Part shown: positions 36,965 through 47,206 of the stretch, piece after piece
How positions within the stretch are numbered: position 1 is the stretch's first letter
Layout: each line of letters opens with the position of its first letter
Assembly: GCA_002753185.1 (NCBI GenBank)
Contig: PDZX01000026.1
Span: 1 to 52,322 of the forward strand
Direction: 5' to 3'
Source: Magnetococcales bacterium WMHbin3
GTDB lineage: Bacteria; Pseudomonadota; Magnetococcia; Magnetococcales; Magnetaquicoccaceae
DNA: 52,322 nucleotides
The notes under the pieces: generated by a model
Databases searched by the model: none
Seen by the model: only the letters and a program-made list of their open reading frames with translations
What the model was told of the DNA's origin: nothing
Translations under genes and position numbers: made by a program

Positions 36965-37486
36965 CTATCTGGAGGTATCCACGACATCCACCCAACTGAC
37001 CGGTTCCTGCAGGCCAAACGGCAGATCCACATAAACATTGGCGCGCTGCAACTGTTCTTTTTCCGCCTCGACCCGGCTCAGTCTGGCTGTCAAGGCTTGC
37101 CGCTGCTCGAACTCCCACAACCCTTTCCGCACCACGGCGATCAGTTCGTCGGCATCGCACGGCTTGCGCAGGTAGACATCGGCGCCGACCTCCAACCCCT
37201 CCGGCAGACCGCCGTCACGACCGGTCAACATGGCGATGTAGACCCCCTCGCAGGCGGGATCGGCACGGATGGCGCGACAGGCGGCGATGCCATCCATCAC
37301 CGGCATCATGACGTCCAACACAATCACGCCGACCCGATCGACCCCCGGATCCGCAAGCATGTCAACCGCCTCCATGCCGTTGGCCGCCTCCAGGATGCAC
37401 TCCGCCCCGAACACCCTCCCCAGTTGCCGGACCAAAGGACGGCGCACCTCTTGCTCATTGTCATCGACAATTAGAATTTTGGTCAT
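36965..37486 (-). CDS. Stand-alone response regulator
   Basis: 173 residues from the ATG at 37486 (GGAG 7 bases upstream), overlapping the STAS gene 3' end by 26 bp. Receiver at 1-122 (ILIVDDNEQE, VIVLDVMMPV, YLRKPCD), then ~50 residues of coiled coil and a short tail. It is very close in sequence to the receivers of the genes at 34466 and 29913 (shared RRPLVRQLGRVFG), so these arose by duplication. Confidence 0.9.
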   Translation of the reverse strand: MTKILIVDDNEQEVRRPLVRQLGRVFGAECILEAANGMEAVDMLADPGVDRVGVIVLDVMMPVMDGIAACRAIRADPACEGVYIAMLTGRDGGLPEGLEVGADVYLRKPCDADELIAVVRKGLWEFEQRQALTARLSRVEAEKEQLQRANVYVDLPFGLQEPVSWVDVVDTSR

Positions 37487-37856
37487 TGATTTTCTCCGTG
37501 ATCGGATCGTCGTGCTCGTTGGTAATGGCATAACAATCCAAGACATCCGTCCAATTCCGATCGCTTTCCTGCCCGAAATCCAGGTATTCGGTCATGCGCA
37601 GCAGTCGCCGCATTTCCGGTTTGCAATGCTTGATGGCGATTTTCGCCTGTTCTCCTCCATGCAGCGCACGCATTTCGATCAGCATCCCCAGCATGACACT
37701 GTCCACGGAGGTGATGCTGGAACAATCGACTTCGAAAATCGTACCCGACGGCAGATTGACATGCGCCCTGCGAAATTCCGCACACATTTTTTGATCGAAA
37801 CGCCCCTCGATCCGGATCGTCACGACATTGTTCTTGACCTTCGTACTCACCGTCAT
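37461..37856 (-). CDS. STAS-domain protein (anti-sigma antagonist-like)
   Basis: 131 residues from the ATG at 37856 (GGGAGGAAG upstream). STAS fold: strand GRFDQKMCAEF, then EVDCSSITSVDSVMLGML with the candidate phospho-Ser in VDSVMLG. The C-terminal ~30 residues are a tail. Proteins of this type act in partner-switching or as small adaptors in kinase networks. No Ser kinase or phosphatase partner is in the window. Confidence 0.85.
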   Translation of the reverse strand: MTVSTKVKNNVVTIRIEGRFDQKMCAEFRRAHVNLPSGTIFEVDCSSITSVDSVMLGMLIEMRALHGGEQAKIAIKHCKPEMRRLLRMTEYLDFGQESDRNWTDVLDCYAITNEHDDPITEKINDQNSNCR

Positions 37857-37950
37857 GGCCCTTCCTCCCGGCATGCGCATGCCACCTGCCCGCCTCTGTT
37901 CGATGTAAACAAAATAGCACAAGTGCCGCGTCGCCGCAAAGAAAACCCTC

Positions 37951-40164
37951 TCAATGCGACCAGGGCATGACGATCCGGACCATCATGCCGCATTCCGGCG
38001 CACTCTCGCACTCGATATTCCCACCCAAGGTACGGGTGGCCAGATTATAGACGATGTGCATTCCCAAACCGCTTCCCCCAAGATCCCTTCTCGTCGTAAA
38101 GAACGGCTCGAAAATACGACTGCGCACTTCTTCCGACATGCCGCGACCGTTGTCGCGATAGACGAACTCCAGCCGATCCCCATCCGTGCGGCAGGTCAGG
38201 GTGATCAGGCCCGCCTCATCCGGGCCAAAGGCATGCAGGCGGGAGTTGTGGATCAGGTTGATCACGATCTGGGCGAAGGCCCCCGGATCGGCGCGTACCT
38301 CCAACTCCGCCGCGCACTCCACCTGGACCGTCAGCCTGGTGTGACCGAGATCGTGGCGCAAGGTCAACACGGTGGATTCCAGGTATTCCCGCATGTTGAA
38401 AAGCCGTATTTTTTCGCTGGATTGATCCACCGCCACGGCCTTGAAGCTGCGCACCAGATTCGCGGCCCGCTCCAGGTTGCCCAGGATCAGCCCGATCAGA
38501 AGCCGCGTGGAGGCCAGACATGCGTCCAGATCCTCTTCGCTGATCCCGTCCTCCCGTATCATCCGCGCAAAAATCGCCATGCGTTCCTGCAACTCCGAAG
38601 CCGCAGTGACCCCGATACCGACCGGCGTGTTGATCTCATGGGCCACCCCGGCCACCATGCCGCCGAGTCCGGCCATTTTGGCCGATTGCATGAGATCCTG
38701 CCGCAAGCGCATCTCCTCGGTCATGTCCACGATCATCCCCAGCATGGCGTCACGGTTGTCCAGCAGCATCCGGGTGACCGCCAGGCGAATCGGTACCGCC
38801 CCACCATTCTGACGGTAGGCAACCGCTTCGACCGAACCTGCGCGCGGCTGCCAGGATGCCGGGATCAACCGGGTCACCCGGCTGCCGATCAACTCCGCCT
38901 TGCGGTATCCGAACAGACGTTCCGCCGCAGGATTGAACAGATGGATCGTTTCCTGGTCATCGGTCACGACGATGCCGAAAGGGGCCTGATGGATGATTTC
39001 CCGCAACTGCTCGCGCAGACGGAATTCCTCGGTGATATCCCGCAACATGGCGGCCGAACCGATCACCACGTCGTCCACCTTGAAGGTCGCGGCATGGAAA
39101 TAGATCACCTTGTCCTTGTATGCCAGGGTGTTCGGCATGTCACGCCCTTCCTGGTCCAGATAAGCGCGCATGTATCCGGGGTCGTCCACGAGATGCATGA
39201 ATCCCTCGCGCTCGATCTGTTCGACCGGCTTGTGCAAGAGATGCGCGGTCGCCGGATTGACCATGACAACCGCCCCGGTCGCATCGGTCACCACGATCCC
39301 TTCACGCACGCTGTTGATGATGGTCCCCAGCTTGTTGCGTTCCTGCCGCAGGCCCTCGTGGGTGACGCGCAGGCGCAGGGCCATGTCGTTGAAGGCATGC
39401 GCGATCCGGCTCAATTCGTCCTGACCCGGAACCGACAGACGTTCCTCCAGATGTCCCTCGGCGATCCGGTTCATCGAGATCTCGAGCCGTCCCAGGGGAG
39501 CGACCAGAAAACGGCGCATCATGACATGCACCACCAGCAAAACCCCCAGCAATGCCCAGAATCCGAGCAGGAAGGCATTCCCGCGAGTCGTCAGGATCTC
39601 TGCCTCGGCCTGGGCCAGAGAGACCGTGACCAACAGAATGCCCAGGGTGTCACCGGTATTGTCGTGACAACGACCACACTCACGGGTCGGCGCAATGGGC
39701 GCCAGCAGGGTCACACGCGGTTCCTGGGCATGCCGATGATGCAAGGAGAGGATGCGCGCTTCCCGCAGGACCCTTTGCAGGTTGGGATCGTCCGGGGACA
39801 ATACCTGGATCCGCTCCTCCCGATTCCTGGGCTGGAACTCCTGCTCCCCGATCGTGCGATTGACCTGATGAATGGTGCTGTTGTCCAGAAACGCCTCGAG
39901 ACCGTTCGTCCGCAGAATGCGAAATTCGAGCACCGCCGGGTTTTCGCGCAGTTCCCGAACGAACTCCGCGACGATGGATGCGTATCCCGCCTGCATGATG
40001 GTGCGCAGACCACCCCCGATGGTCCGGACCATCAGCGTCATGGCACGCTCGTTCTGGGCCAGAATGGTCTCCTTTTGATGGATGACGAAAAAAACGATGA
40101 AAGAGGCGATGATCCCGGTGATGATCACCGAAGTGAGAATCAGCATGCGGGTCGTGATCCCCAT
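37951..40164 (-). CDS. Membrane histidine kinase with periplasmic c-type haem site
   Basis: 737 residues from the ATG at 40164, whose A is shared with the upstream stop (TGATG). Membrane helix (~7-28), periplasmic domain with C163-G-R-C166-H167, membrane helix (~195-215), HAMP (~220-270), two PAS domains (~285-400, ~405-520), and a kinase core with H-box GVAHEINTPVG, N-box INLIHNS, G1 YRDNGRGMS and G2 GGSGLGMHIVYN. The CxxCH suggests sensing of redox state, O2 or NO through a covalent haem. No receiver is attached; the stand-alone receivers downstream are likely partners. Confidence 0.92.
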   Translation of the reverse strand: MGITTRMLILTSVIITGIIASFIVFFVIHQKETILAQNERAMTLMVRTIGGGLRTIMQAGYASIVAEFVRELRENPAVLEFRILRTNGLEAFLDNSTIHQVNRTIGEQEFQPRNREERIQVLSPDDPNLQRVLREARILSLHHRHAQEPRVTLLAPIAPTRECGRCHDNTGDTLGILLVTVSLAQAEAEILTTRGNAFLLGFWALLGVLLVVHVMMRRFLVAPLGRLEISMNRIAEGHLEERLSVPGQDELSRIAHAFNDMALRLRVTHEGLRQERNKLGTIINSVREGIVVTDATGAVVMVNPATAHLLHKPVEQIEREGFMHLVDDPGYMRAYLDQEGRDMPNTLAYKDKVIYFHAATFKVDDVVIGSAAMLRDITEEFRLREQLREIIHQAPFGIVVTDDQETIHLFNPAAERLFGYRKAELIGSRVTRLIPASWQPRAGSVEAVAYRQNGGAVPIRLAVTRMLLDNRDAMLGMIVDMTEEMRLRQDLMQSAKMAGLGGMVAGVAHEINTPVGIGVTAASELQERMAIFARMIREDGISEEDLDACLASTRLLIGLILGNLERAANLVRSFKAVAVDQSSEKIRLFNMREYLESTVLTLRHDLGHTRLTVQVECAAELEVRADPGAFAQIVINLIHNSRLHAFGPDEAGLITLTCRTDGDRLEFVYRDNGRGMSEEVRSRIFEPFFTTRRDLGGSGLGMHIVYNLATRTLGGNIECESAPECGMMVRIVMPWSH

Positions 40165-42257
40165 CAGCGCACCATGGGAATGTCGATGAGGATGGACATG
40201 CCGCAACCCGGCGCGCTTTGACAGGCAATGGTCCCACCCAGGGTCCGGGTTGCCAGGTTGTAGACGATGTGCATCCCCAGGCCACTGCCGCCGAGGTCCC
40301 GGCGCGTGGTATAAAACGGTTCGAAGATGTGACTGCGGGTCTCTTCCGACATCCCCTTGCCGTTGTCACGATAGGTGAAGTGGAGCCGATCCCCGACTTC
40401 CTGGAATTCCATGGTGATCTGGCCGGTCTCGTCCGGGGCGAAGGCGTGGATACGGGAGTTGTTGATCAGGTTGATCACAATCTGGGAAAAGGCCCCCGGA
40501 TGACTGCGAACCTCCAAATCCATGGCACAGCTCACAATCACGATCAATTTGGTGTGCCGGAGTTCGTGATGCAAGGTCAACACGGCGGATTCCACGTATT
40601 CACGTACTTTGAAAGTCCGCAGCTTTTCGCTGGATTGATCCACCGCCACGGACTTGAAACTGCGCACCAGGTCGGCGGCCCGCTCCAGGTTGAGGCGGAT
40701 CATACCCGCCAGCCTCCTGGTGGACGCCACGAAGGTATCCAGTTCCTCCTCGGAGATCCCTTCGCCGTGCAACAGTTCGACGAAGGCGTGCGTGCGCTCC
40801 TCCAGTTCGGACGCTGCCGTCACCCCGATGCCCACCGGTGTGTTGATCTCGTGCGCCACGCCCGCCACCATGCTGCCCAGCCCGGCCATCTTCTCCGATT
40901 GCACCAATCCGTCATACAATCTTTTCTCTTCAGATATGTCATAAATCATTCCTACGAAGGATAAATATCCACCCATCATCATGCGATTTACTGCTAAACG
41001 AATCGGAAACAGAGTGCCGTCCTTGCGACAGGCCTCCGACTCGAAGGCCGTATTGCCACGTATTCGGCTTTCGGCCTCCAGATGATGCTGGAAACCGGTG
41101 ATATGTCGCGGCAGCATACCCTGCGGGACCAGAACCGAGACCGGCTGACCGATGATCTCGTCCCGATGGTAGCCGAAAAGCTGCTCCGCCGCCGCATTGA
41201 ATACCTGGATGCGTTCCTCGTTGTCCGCCACGACGATGCCGAACGGGGCACTCTCGATGATCGTCCGTTCCAGTTGCACCACCTCGTCGAAGAGACGTTT
41301 CTCTTCGGTCATATCGACGATCATGCCAATGAACGAGGAGCCGTCCGCCATGGCCATGCGATTGATCGCCAGACGAATGGGAAAGACGCTGCCATCCCGG
41401 CGTAACGCTTCGGCCTCGAAGGGCATCTGCCCAAGAATGTGCAGATAATTGGTATCGATACAACATTGCATGAGATCCTGTGAGATGCCACGCAAAGGAA
41501 ACGGCACCAGCCTGATGATCTGCTCCCCACAAATTTCATCCTTCCGGTAGCCGAACAGCCGTTCGGCCGCATGGTTGAAGATCTGGATCACCCCCTGCGC
41601 ATCGACGGCGATGATCCCGCACGGCGTATTTTCGATCACCATGCACCGCATCTCCTCGCTCATCCGGATCTGCCGTTCCGCAGTCAACCGCTTGAGGGCG
41701 CCCGACACGATGGCGGCGGCGGTCTTGAGAAACTCCAGACACTCCAGATCCTTGCGGGCATTATTAGGCAGATAGAGGGCGATCACCCCCGCCACCTTGC
41801 CATCCACCAGGATGGGTACGTTGTAATGGCCATGCGGCTGCATGCCATCGAAGACGTTTGTAAGACGAAAATCGATATGAGAGGCGAACTGGATCTGGCC
41901 GGTGAGCGCCGCACGACCGCACAGACAGGTACCGACCGGGACCCTGGCGCACAGGGCCAACAACGGACGCGCCAGATTGCGACTGCTCACCATGACCAAT
42001 TCATGCGCCTGTTCGTCCATCAGAAACGCGGCGCCCCTGTCCTCGGCCCCCAGAAACGTCAGGTGGGGAAAGAGATCCAGGACGCCATCCAGCAGTTCCT
42101 TGGTGCTGGTCGCGTCGATGGACTGCTTGAGAAAGGCGTTGATGGCGTTCTGAACCGCGACCTCCTTGCGCATCCGCTCGATCTGGGCGGTCAGTTCAAG
42201 ACGCTCGACATCGTTTGCTTCCGACGGAACCGCATCGACATCCAGAATTCGATTCAT
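40164..42257 (-). CDS. Cytoplasmic GAF-PAS-PAS histidine kinase
   Basis: 697 residues without membrane helices. An N-terminal coiled coil (~18-45) leads to a GAF domain (~45-195; VPVGTCLCGRAALTGQ, VPILVDGKVAGVIALYLP). Two PAS domains follow (~205-320 with FNHAAERLFGYRKDE, ~330-440 with FNAAAEQLFGYHRDE), then the same kinase core as its neighbours (GVAHEINTPVG, INLINNS, GGSGLGMHIVYN). The start overlaps the upstream stop (ATGA). Its high similarity to the flanking kinases indicates duplication with swapped sensory domains. Confidence 0.92.
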   Translation of the reverse strand: MNRILDVDAVPSEANDVERLELTAQIERMRKEVAVQNAINAFLKQSIDATSTKELLDGVLDLFPHLTFLGAEDRGAAFLMDEQAHELVMVSSRNLARPLLALCARVPVGTCLCGRAALTGQIQFASHIDFRLTNVFDGMQPHGHYNVPILVDGKVAGVIALYLPNNARKDLECLEFLKTAAAIVSGALKRLTAERQIRMSEEMRCMVIENTPCGIIAVDAQGVIQIFNHAAERLFGYRKDEICGEQIIRLVPFPLRGISQDLMQCCIDTNYLHILGQMPFEAEALRRDGSVFPIRLAINRMAMADGSSFIGMIVDMTEEKRLFDEVVQLERTIIESAPFGIVVADNEERIQVFNAAAEQLFGYHRDEIIGQPVSVLVPQGMLPRHITGFQHHLEAESRIRGNTAFESEACRKDGTLFPIRLAVNRMMMGGYLSFVGMIYDISEEKRLYDGLVQSEKMAGLGSMVAGVAHEINTPVGIGVTAASELEERTHAFVELLHGEGISEEELDTFVASTRRLAGMIRLNLERAADLVRSFKSVAVDQSSEKLRTFKVREYVESAVLTLHHELRHTKLIVIVSCAMDLEVRSHPGAFSQIVINLINNSRIHAFAPDETGQITMEFQEVGDRLHFTYRDNGKGMSEETRSHIFEPFYTTRRDLGGSGLGMHIVYNLATRTLGGTIACQSAPGCGMSILIDIPMVR

Positions 42258-44455
42258 GGTGCGACCTCCTTCTCCATGGCGCCAAGAGGTATCCGTATCA
42301 AAAACTGGGCACCCTGACCAACGGAACTGACGCAGGTGATGGCGCCCCGCAGGGTCCGGGTCACCAGATTGTAGACGACATGCATCCCCAACCCGGTTCC
42401 CCCATGGTGGCGGAGGGTGGTAAAAAACGGTTCAAAAATGTGTTGCCGCACTTCCTCGGACATCCCTTTCCCGTCATCGCTGTAGGTAAAATAGAGCCGA
42501 TCCCCAACCTTGACACATGTTATCATAATGCGACCCGACGCGCCAGGATCATAACCATGCATGAGTGAATTATTGATCAGATTGATGACGATCTGGGAAA
42601 GAGCGCCGGGATGACCACGCATTTCGAGGTGTTCCGGACACTCGACCGACACGAGCAGACGGGTGCCGCGCAATTCGTGATGCAGCGTCCTGATCGCGGA
42701 TTCCACGCATTGGCCGATCCGGAAGAGCCGTACATGGTCGTCGGGATGTTCCACCGCCACCGCCTTGAAACTGCGCACCAGTTCCGCAGCCCGTTCCAGG
42801 TTGAGACGGATCAGGCCCGCCATCCGCGCGCTGAAGGCGAGATGGTCCTTCAACTCCTCCTCGGAGATCCCCTCCCGTTCCACCAGGGCGACGAAAGCCT
42901 GAATACGCTCCTGCAAGTCCGAAGAGGCCGTGACCCCGATCCCGACCGGGGTGTTGATCTCATGCGCCACCCCGGCCACCATGTTGCCAAGGCCGGCCAT
43001 CTTCTCGGACTGGATCAACTCCGCCAGCAACCGTTTCTCATCGGTCATGTCGATGATCACGCCGAGAAACGCGGGCAGTTCGTTCATGACCACCCGGTTC
43101 ACGGCCAGACGGATGGGAAACACCGCGCCGTTCTTGCGCAAGCCCTCGGTCTCGAACGGCGGCTTGCCGAGGATATGGGATTCCCCGCTGTCCCGATAAC
43201 GCCGGAATCCGGTCTCATGCGCTGTCTTCATGGCAGGGGGCACCAGTTCCACCACCCGTTTGCCGACGACTTCCTCACGGGTATAGCCGAACAATCCCTC
43301 GGCGGAGCGGTTGAACTCCAGGATCCGCTCCTCGTCGTCCACCACCACGATGCCGAACGGGGCATGATCGATGATGACGCGTTTCTGTGCCTCGCTTTCG
43401 CGCATGGCGTTTTCCCAGACCTGCCTGTCCCTTTCGTCGCGCTGCATGCGCCTCAACAACAACAGGGACAATCCCGTCAAAAACAGACCGATCAGAGGGA
43501 TTGCCACGCTGCTCCAGTCGAAGAGATGAGCGCCCGGATGCGTTTCGTGATGATGAACCGCGATGAAGCGCCACTGCCGGTTGGCGACCGCAAACGTCCG
43601 TGCCCATTGCATGGCCGGATCCTCCTCCCCCAGGAGCGTCCGTGGCGCCCCGGCGCCGGATCGCAGGCGCGTGACGTGGTAATACAGCGTGAGCGCCTCG
43701 GAGGGGATGGAGACATCGTCCAGACGAAAAGAGATACCCCGTGGCGAAAGGCCGGCCAGGGAGGCGTCGATCAGTTCCCCGAAACGGATCACCCCTACGG
43801 CGAATCCCTCCGGTTCGCTGCTGCTACGCTTGTGATGAATAGGCTGGACGATCAGTGCGCCGAACTGCTTGCCCGACTCCTGCGCCAGCACCAGCCTGGG
43901 GCTGATGGCGATGCGCCCGGAGTCCCGGGCTTGCATGAAAGTGGCGCGACGAACCGGATCGGAGGCCACGTCGAAACCAAACGCCCGTTCGTTGCCGATG
44001 AGTGGTTCCAGATAATGGACGACCAGATACGCATCCCGCTCTCCGGCAGGAACCATCCGCCCTGGCGCCGCGCGCTCCGTGACGCGAAACCCGGGAAACA
44101 GCATGGCCTGCTCCGCCTCGAAAGCTGCCCGACGCTCTCCCGGTATCCAGATGTTCCAGGAGATGGCCTGCAACCCTTTCTGACGCGCCAGGATGGGACG
44201 AACATAGGTGGAAAACTCGTCACGATCCACATGTTCGGATGCGGCGAACAGGCCACTCAAATCCTGCACGACATTCAGACCAAGCCGCATACCACCCTGG
44301 ATGGCCTCGAACCGCTCCATGGCATCCTGCACGAATTCCTTGTGATGGATCTCCCGCACAAGCCAATGGACCGCCATGCCCCCCGCAACCGAAACGGTGA
44401 TGCCTATGATCAGCACGACATGCATAACATTTTGCAATTGCCTGACGTTAGACAT
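42254..44455 (-). CDS. CHASE-PAS membrane histidine kinase
   Basis: 733 residues from the ATG at 44455 (GGGGGCGGA upstream); 44476 is a possible longer start. Membrane helix (~11-30), a periplasmic CHASE-type domain (~35-295; GLQAISWNIWIPGERR, AFGFDVASDP), membrane helix (~312-332), one PAS (~360-475), and kinase core GVAHEINTPVG / INLINNS / YSDDGKGMS / GGTGLGMHVVYN. CHASE domains bind small extracellular ligands. The ligand here is not predictable. Confidence 0.9.
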   Translation of the reverse strand: MSNVRQLQNVMHVVLIIGITVSVAGGMAVHWLVREIHHKEFVQDAMERFEAIQGGMRLGLNVVQDLSGLFAASEHVDRDEFSTYVRPILARQKGLQAISWNIWIPGERRAAFEAEQAMLFPGFRVTERAAPGRMVPAGERDAYLVVHYLEPLIGNERAFGFDVASDPVRRATFMQARDSGRIAISPRLVLAQESGKQFGALIVQPIHHKRSSSEPEGFAVGVIRFGELIDASLAGLSPRGISFRLDDVSIPSEALTLYYHVTRLRSGAGAPRTLLGEEDPAMQWARTFAVANRQWRFIAVHHHETHPGAHLFDWSSVAIPLIGLFLTGLSLLLLRRMQRDERDRQVWENAMRESEAQKRVIIDHAPFGIVVVDDEERILEFNRSAEGLFGYTREEVVGKRVVELVPPAMKTAHETGFRRYRDSGESHILGKPPFETEGLRKNGAVFPIRLAVNRVVMNELPAFLGVIIDMTDEKRLLAELIQSEKMAGLGNMVAGVAHEINTPVGIGVTASSDLQERIQAFVALVEREGISEEELKDHLAFSARMAGLIRLNLERAAELVRSFKAVAVEHPDDHVRLFRIGQCVESAIRTLHHELRGTRLLVSVECPEHLEMRGHPGALSQIVINLINNSLMHGYDPGASGRIMITCVKVGDRLYFTYSDDGKGMSEEVRQHIFEPFFTTLRHHGGTGLGMHVVYNLVTRTLRGAITCVSSVGQGAQFLIRIPLGAMEKEVAP

Positions 44456-44486
44456 GGATCCGCCCCCAAAAGACATACAACTTCAA

Positions 44487-46853
44487 TCACTTGCCGAACG
44501 GAAGCAGCTTCTTCAGACTCTCGCCAAGGGGCGTCCCGTGCAACTTGTCGCCGAGCTTTTCCTGAATCTTTTCCATGGCCTTGGTCTTGACGGCCTCGCC
44601 GGCCAGGGCGGCGGGATCGATGGTGACCTTGGGACGGGCGGCCTCGCCATGCACGCGCACCGGAATGGTCATGCCCTTCAGGTCGTTGAGGGTCCTGGAA
44701 TGCACGTCGTCCAGGGCGGCCAGGGGGTTGACGCGAGTGGCCAGATCGATTCGCCGACCCGGCAGATCGACGTTGCCCGCGCCGGTCAAGCCGAATGCCG
44801 GGGATTCGACCTTGAGGTCCCGGGTTTCCAGGATGCCGTTGCGGATCTCCGCCCTGCCTTCCAGGGTGGAGAAAGGGGTGCGACCGGTGTCCTGGCCGAC
44901 CTCGAACGGTTTGCCCTTGGCCGATGCGTACACGCCATACGCCTGGCGGATGGCGTGGGTCAAGTCGGTCTTCGGATAGGCCCCCTCCCGGACGGCGAAG
45001 GCGAGCCGTCCGTTCAGGCTGCGCTCGATGGCCGACCGCTCCAGGCCGGCGGCGGTGAGGTCCAGTTCGAGGTCCGCCTTGCCGGTGAGGCTCTCCTCGT
45101 CCGTCAAGGCGGCCAGCAGCGCTCCCAGTTGCACCCCTTGCAGGGTCTGCTTCCAGGTGATTCCGGGGGGCGTTGCCCTGGCGTTCAGGGTGGCGTCGAT
45201 GCGGGAGGATCCGCCGTAAAGGTTCAATGTGACCGGGGCAAGACGGATCTGACCATCCTTGGCGCGGGCCGTCAGTTGCAGTTCCTGGAGCTGGACACCG
45301 CCCACCCGCAGGCTTCCGACCCGCAGCTTGCCATCCAGATCCAACCCCTGCGCCAGTGGAAGGGGCGTTTTGTCACTCGCTGTCCGGGGGGAAGCGGTGG
45401 CGCCGGGAGGCTCCTGGCCGCCGCTTGTGGGAGCCGGTTTTTGCGTTTCGACTGGGAGATAACGGTTCAAATCCAGTTTGTCGATCTCCAGCGTCGCCTG
45501 GGCCGTGGCCGTGGATGCCAGGGGCCAGGAGAGATTGCCCTTGAGCGTGGCGTCATCCAGATGGGCTTCCAGGCGGCTTATTTTCAATAATTTCGCGTCG
45601 GCCTGAAAGCTTCCCTGCAAGCGCATCGAAGTGAGCGTCTTATGGTCCGCGTTGGCGGGCAGCGGCTGCCCCATTTTGGCCAACAGCGCGCGCGGGTTGA
45701 ACTCCCGCAACGCCAACTCCCCGGACCAGACGGGCTGCTCGCCCAGGCCGGTGGCGTTGAGCGTGCATTCCCCCTCGACGCGCTCCGGCCCGTTGATGCG
45801 GCATCCGGTCAGGTGGGCGTTGCGCGTGCGCCAATTGACCTCGCCCAGCGCCGCAAGACGCCATTCGACACCATCGGGGGGCAAGGTGCCTCCTTGGGCG
45901 CGCAGGGTCAGGTTCATGTCGGGCAATCGGAAGAGCAGGTTTGCCGGATCGCCCGCGATGTCGCCCTTGTACTGGATATCGAGTTGACCGAAGGGCGCAC
46001 CCGGTTTGCCCATGGCGCGCAGGGAGAAGGTCAGGCCGGTGGAGGTCAGACGCGTCTGGGAGAGTTCCAACGCCCCCTGCAGGCGCAGGGCGCTGATGGA
46101 AGGGTTCGCGCCCTTGGCCTCGAAGGCGGCGTCGATGCCTGTCAGTGTGATCTTGTCCGTTGCGATGCGCATGGTGGTCGTCAGGGAGGCTTGACCTTGG
46201 AAGGCCGACTGGTCGCTTTCCATTGCGCTGGCCAGGTCCAGCACCACCGGTTGACCGGCGGTTACCGGGCCGCTGGTCAGTTGCAATCCGGTGAGGGTGA
46301 ATCTGGTGTCGCGGGTCGCGTCATGCCATGTCACCCTTGCGTTGCGGATTTCCACGCCGCCGATGGCGAATGCACGCGGCATGGGCGTGGCCGATGTTGC
46401 GGTCGTCCGGGGCGGTTGGGGGTCCGGGGGATCGTGGGGTTTGTCATCGGCTGGCGGGCCTTGGGACAACATTTCCCAGTTGGCCATGCCGTTGGCGTTC
46501 CGCGCCAGTTTGAGCGCCATTCCGTCCACCACGATCCGTTCCGCTTCCGGTTGTCCGGACAGCAGGGACGACCATTTGGCGCGCACCTCCAACCGGCCCA
46601 CCCGGATCAGCGGCGCATCGCCGAAGCCCGGCGCGTCGCCCAGGGTCACGTCTGCCAGCGACAGGCCGATCCAGGGGAAAAGGGACGGTTTGATGTCGCC
46701 AGCGACCTGGAGGTCACGTCCGGTTTTCGTCTTCACCCAGGCGGCGATCTCCTGTTTGTAGGCATTGGGGTCCACCAGCAGCGGAATGGCGACCGTTGCG
46801 GCGACCAGCAGGAGGGTAACGACGATCAGGACCGTGATGAGTCGCTTGGTCAT
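44487..46853 (-). CDS. AsmA-family protein
   Basis: 788 residues. An N-terminal membrane anchor (~6-27) precedes a long, beta-rich periplasmic region starting VDPNAYKQEIAAWVKTKTGR, the AsmA signature. A linker rich in Pro/Thr (~140-165) and a C-terminal AsmA_2 region (LTLDLT-type repeats, RNGILETRDLKVESPAFGL) follow. AsmA-like proteins are thought to support phospholipid transport to the outer membrane. The CHASE kinase follows after 31 bp, so read-through is possible. Confidence 0.9.
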   Translation of the reverse strand: MTKRLITVLIVVTLLLVAATVAIPLLVDPNAYKQEIAAWVKTKTGRDLQVAGDIKPSLFPWIGLSLADVTLGDAPGFGDAPLIRVGRLEVRAKWSSLLSGQPEAERIVVDGMALKLARNANGMANWEMLSQGPPADDKPHDPPDPQPPRTTATSATPMPRAFAIGGVEIRNARVTWHDATRDTRFTLTGLQLTSGPVTAGQPVVLDLASAMESDQSAFQGQASLTTTMRIATDKITLTGIDAAFEAKGANPSISALRLQGALELSQTRLTSTGLTFSLRAMGKPGAPFGQLDIQYKGDIAGDPANLLFRLPDMNLTLRAQGGTLPPDGVEWRLAALGEVNWRTRNAHLTGCRINGPERVEGECTLNATGLGEQPVWSGELALREFNPRALLAKMGQPLPANADHKTLTSMRLQGSFQADAKLLKISRLEAHLDDATLKGNLSWPLASTATAQATLEIDKLDLNRYLPVETQKPAPTSGGQEPPGATASPRTASDKTPLPLAQGLDLDGKLRVGSLRVGGVQLQELQLTARAKDGQIRLAPVTLNLYGGSSRIDATLNARATPPGITWKQTLQGVQLGALLAALTDEESLTGKADLELDLTAAGLERSAIERSLNGRLAFAVREGAYPKTDLTHAIRQAYGVYASAKGKPFEVGQDTGRTPFSTLEGRAEIRNGILETRDLKVESPAFGLTGAGNVDLPGRRIDLATRVNPLAALDDVHSRTLNDLKGMTIPVRVHGEAARPKVTIDPAALAGEAVKTKAMEKIQEKLGDKLHGTPLGESLKKLLPFGK

Positions 46854-46886
46854 GGCATTTTTCCAAAGGGGCGTGGTTGTCGAGGA

Positions 46887-47099
46887 TCATCCCTCGAAAC
46901 GGACTTCCTCGGCGTCCAGGGAGAGGACTTCCATGCCGTAGACGGTGGTCAACCGCTCGCCAGGGTCCTTGCCGTAATACTGATGAAGCTCCCAACGGAG
47001 TTCCTTGGCCCAATCCGGGGTGAGGTGGACGCCTAGCGCATGCTGTCCATCGGCTTCGAAAGCGTTCTTGAGTACGAGCAAATCCTTGAGTTTGTCCAT
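46887..47099 (-). CDS. Small conserved-looking hypothetical protein
   Basis: 70 residues (MDKLKDLLVLKNAFEADGQH...), acidic, no signal peptide or membrane helix. A probable promoter lies about 40 bp upstream (47141-47170, minus strand), and asmA follows after 33 bp, so it is probably the first gene of the asmA transcript. Family not recognised. Confidence 0.6.
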   Translation of the reverse strand: MDKLKDLLVLKNAFEADGQHALGVHLTPDWAKELRWELHQYYGKDPGERLTTVYGMEVLSLDAEEVRFEG

Positions 47100-47140
47100 A
47101 GGTTCGATCCTGGTTGGCGTTGCATGGGGTCAGAGCTTCA

Positions 47141-47170
47141 TCATTAGGCCAAAGCCGGGTGGGTTGTCAA
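47141..47170 (-). promoter_or_regulatory. Probable sigma-70 promoter of the small ORF-asmA unit
   Basis: On the minus strand TTGACA (47170-47165), an 18-bp spacer and TAATGA (47146-47141), preceded by a T9 run. It is back-to-back with the tRNA promoter; the two -35 elements overlap. Confidence 0.5.
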
Positions 47171-47192
47171 AAAAAAATTGCCATGGTAGGAT
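47164..47192 (+). promoter_or_regulatory. Probable promoter of tRNA-Arg
   Basis: TTGTCA (47164-47169), 17-bp spacer, TAGGAT (47187-47192), giving a start about 8 bases before the mature tRNA. Confidence 0.5.
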
Positions 47193-47206
47193 ACGAATCC
47201 AATACC

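Noticed and set aside
37954..40221. 755-codon plus-strand frame opposite the haem kinase
   Set aside because: The kinase on the minus strand has HAMP, PAS and all kinase boxes. The plus frame is a His/Pro/Gln-rich shadow.
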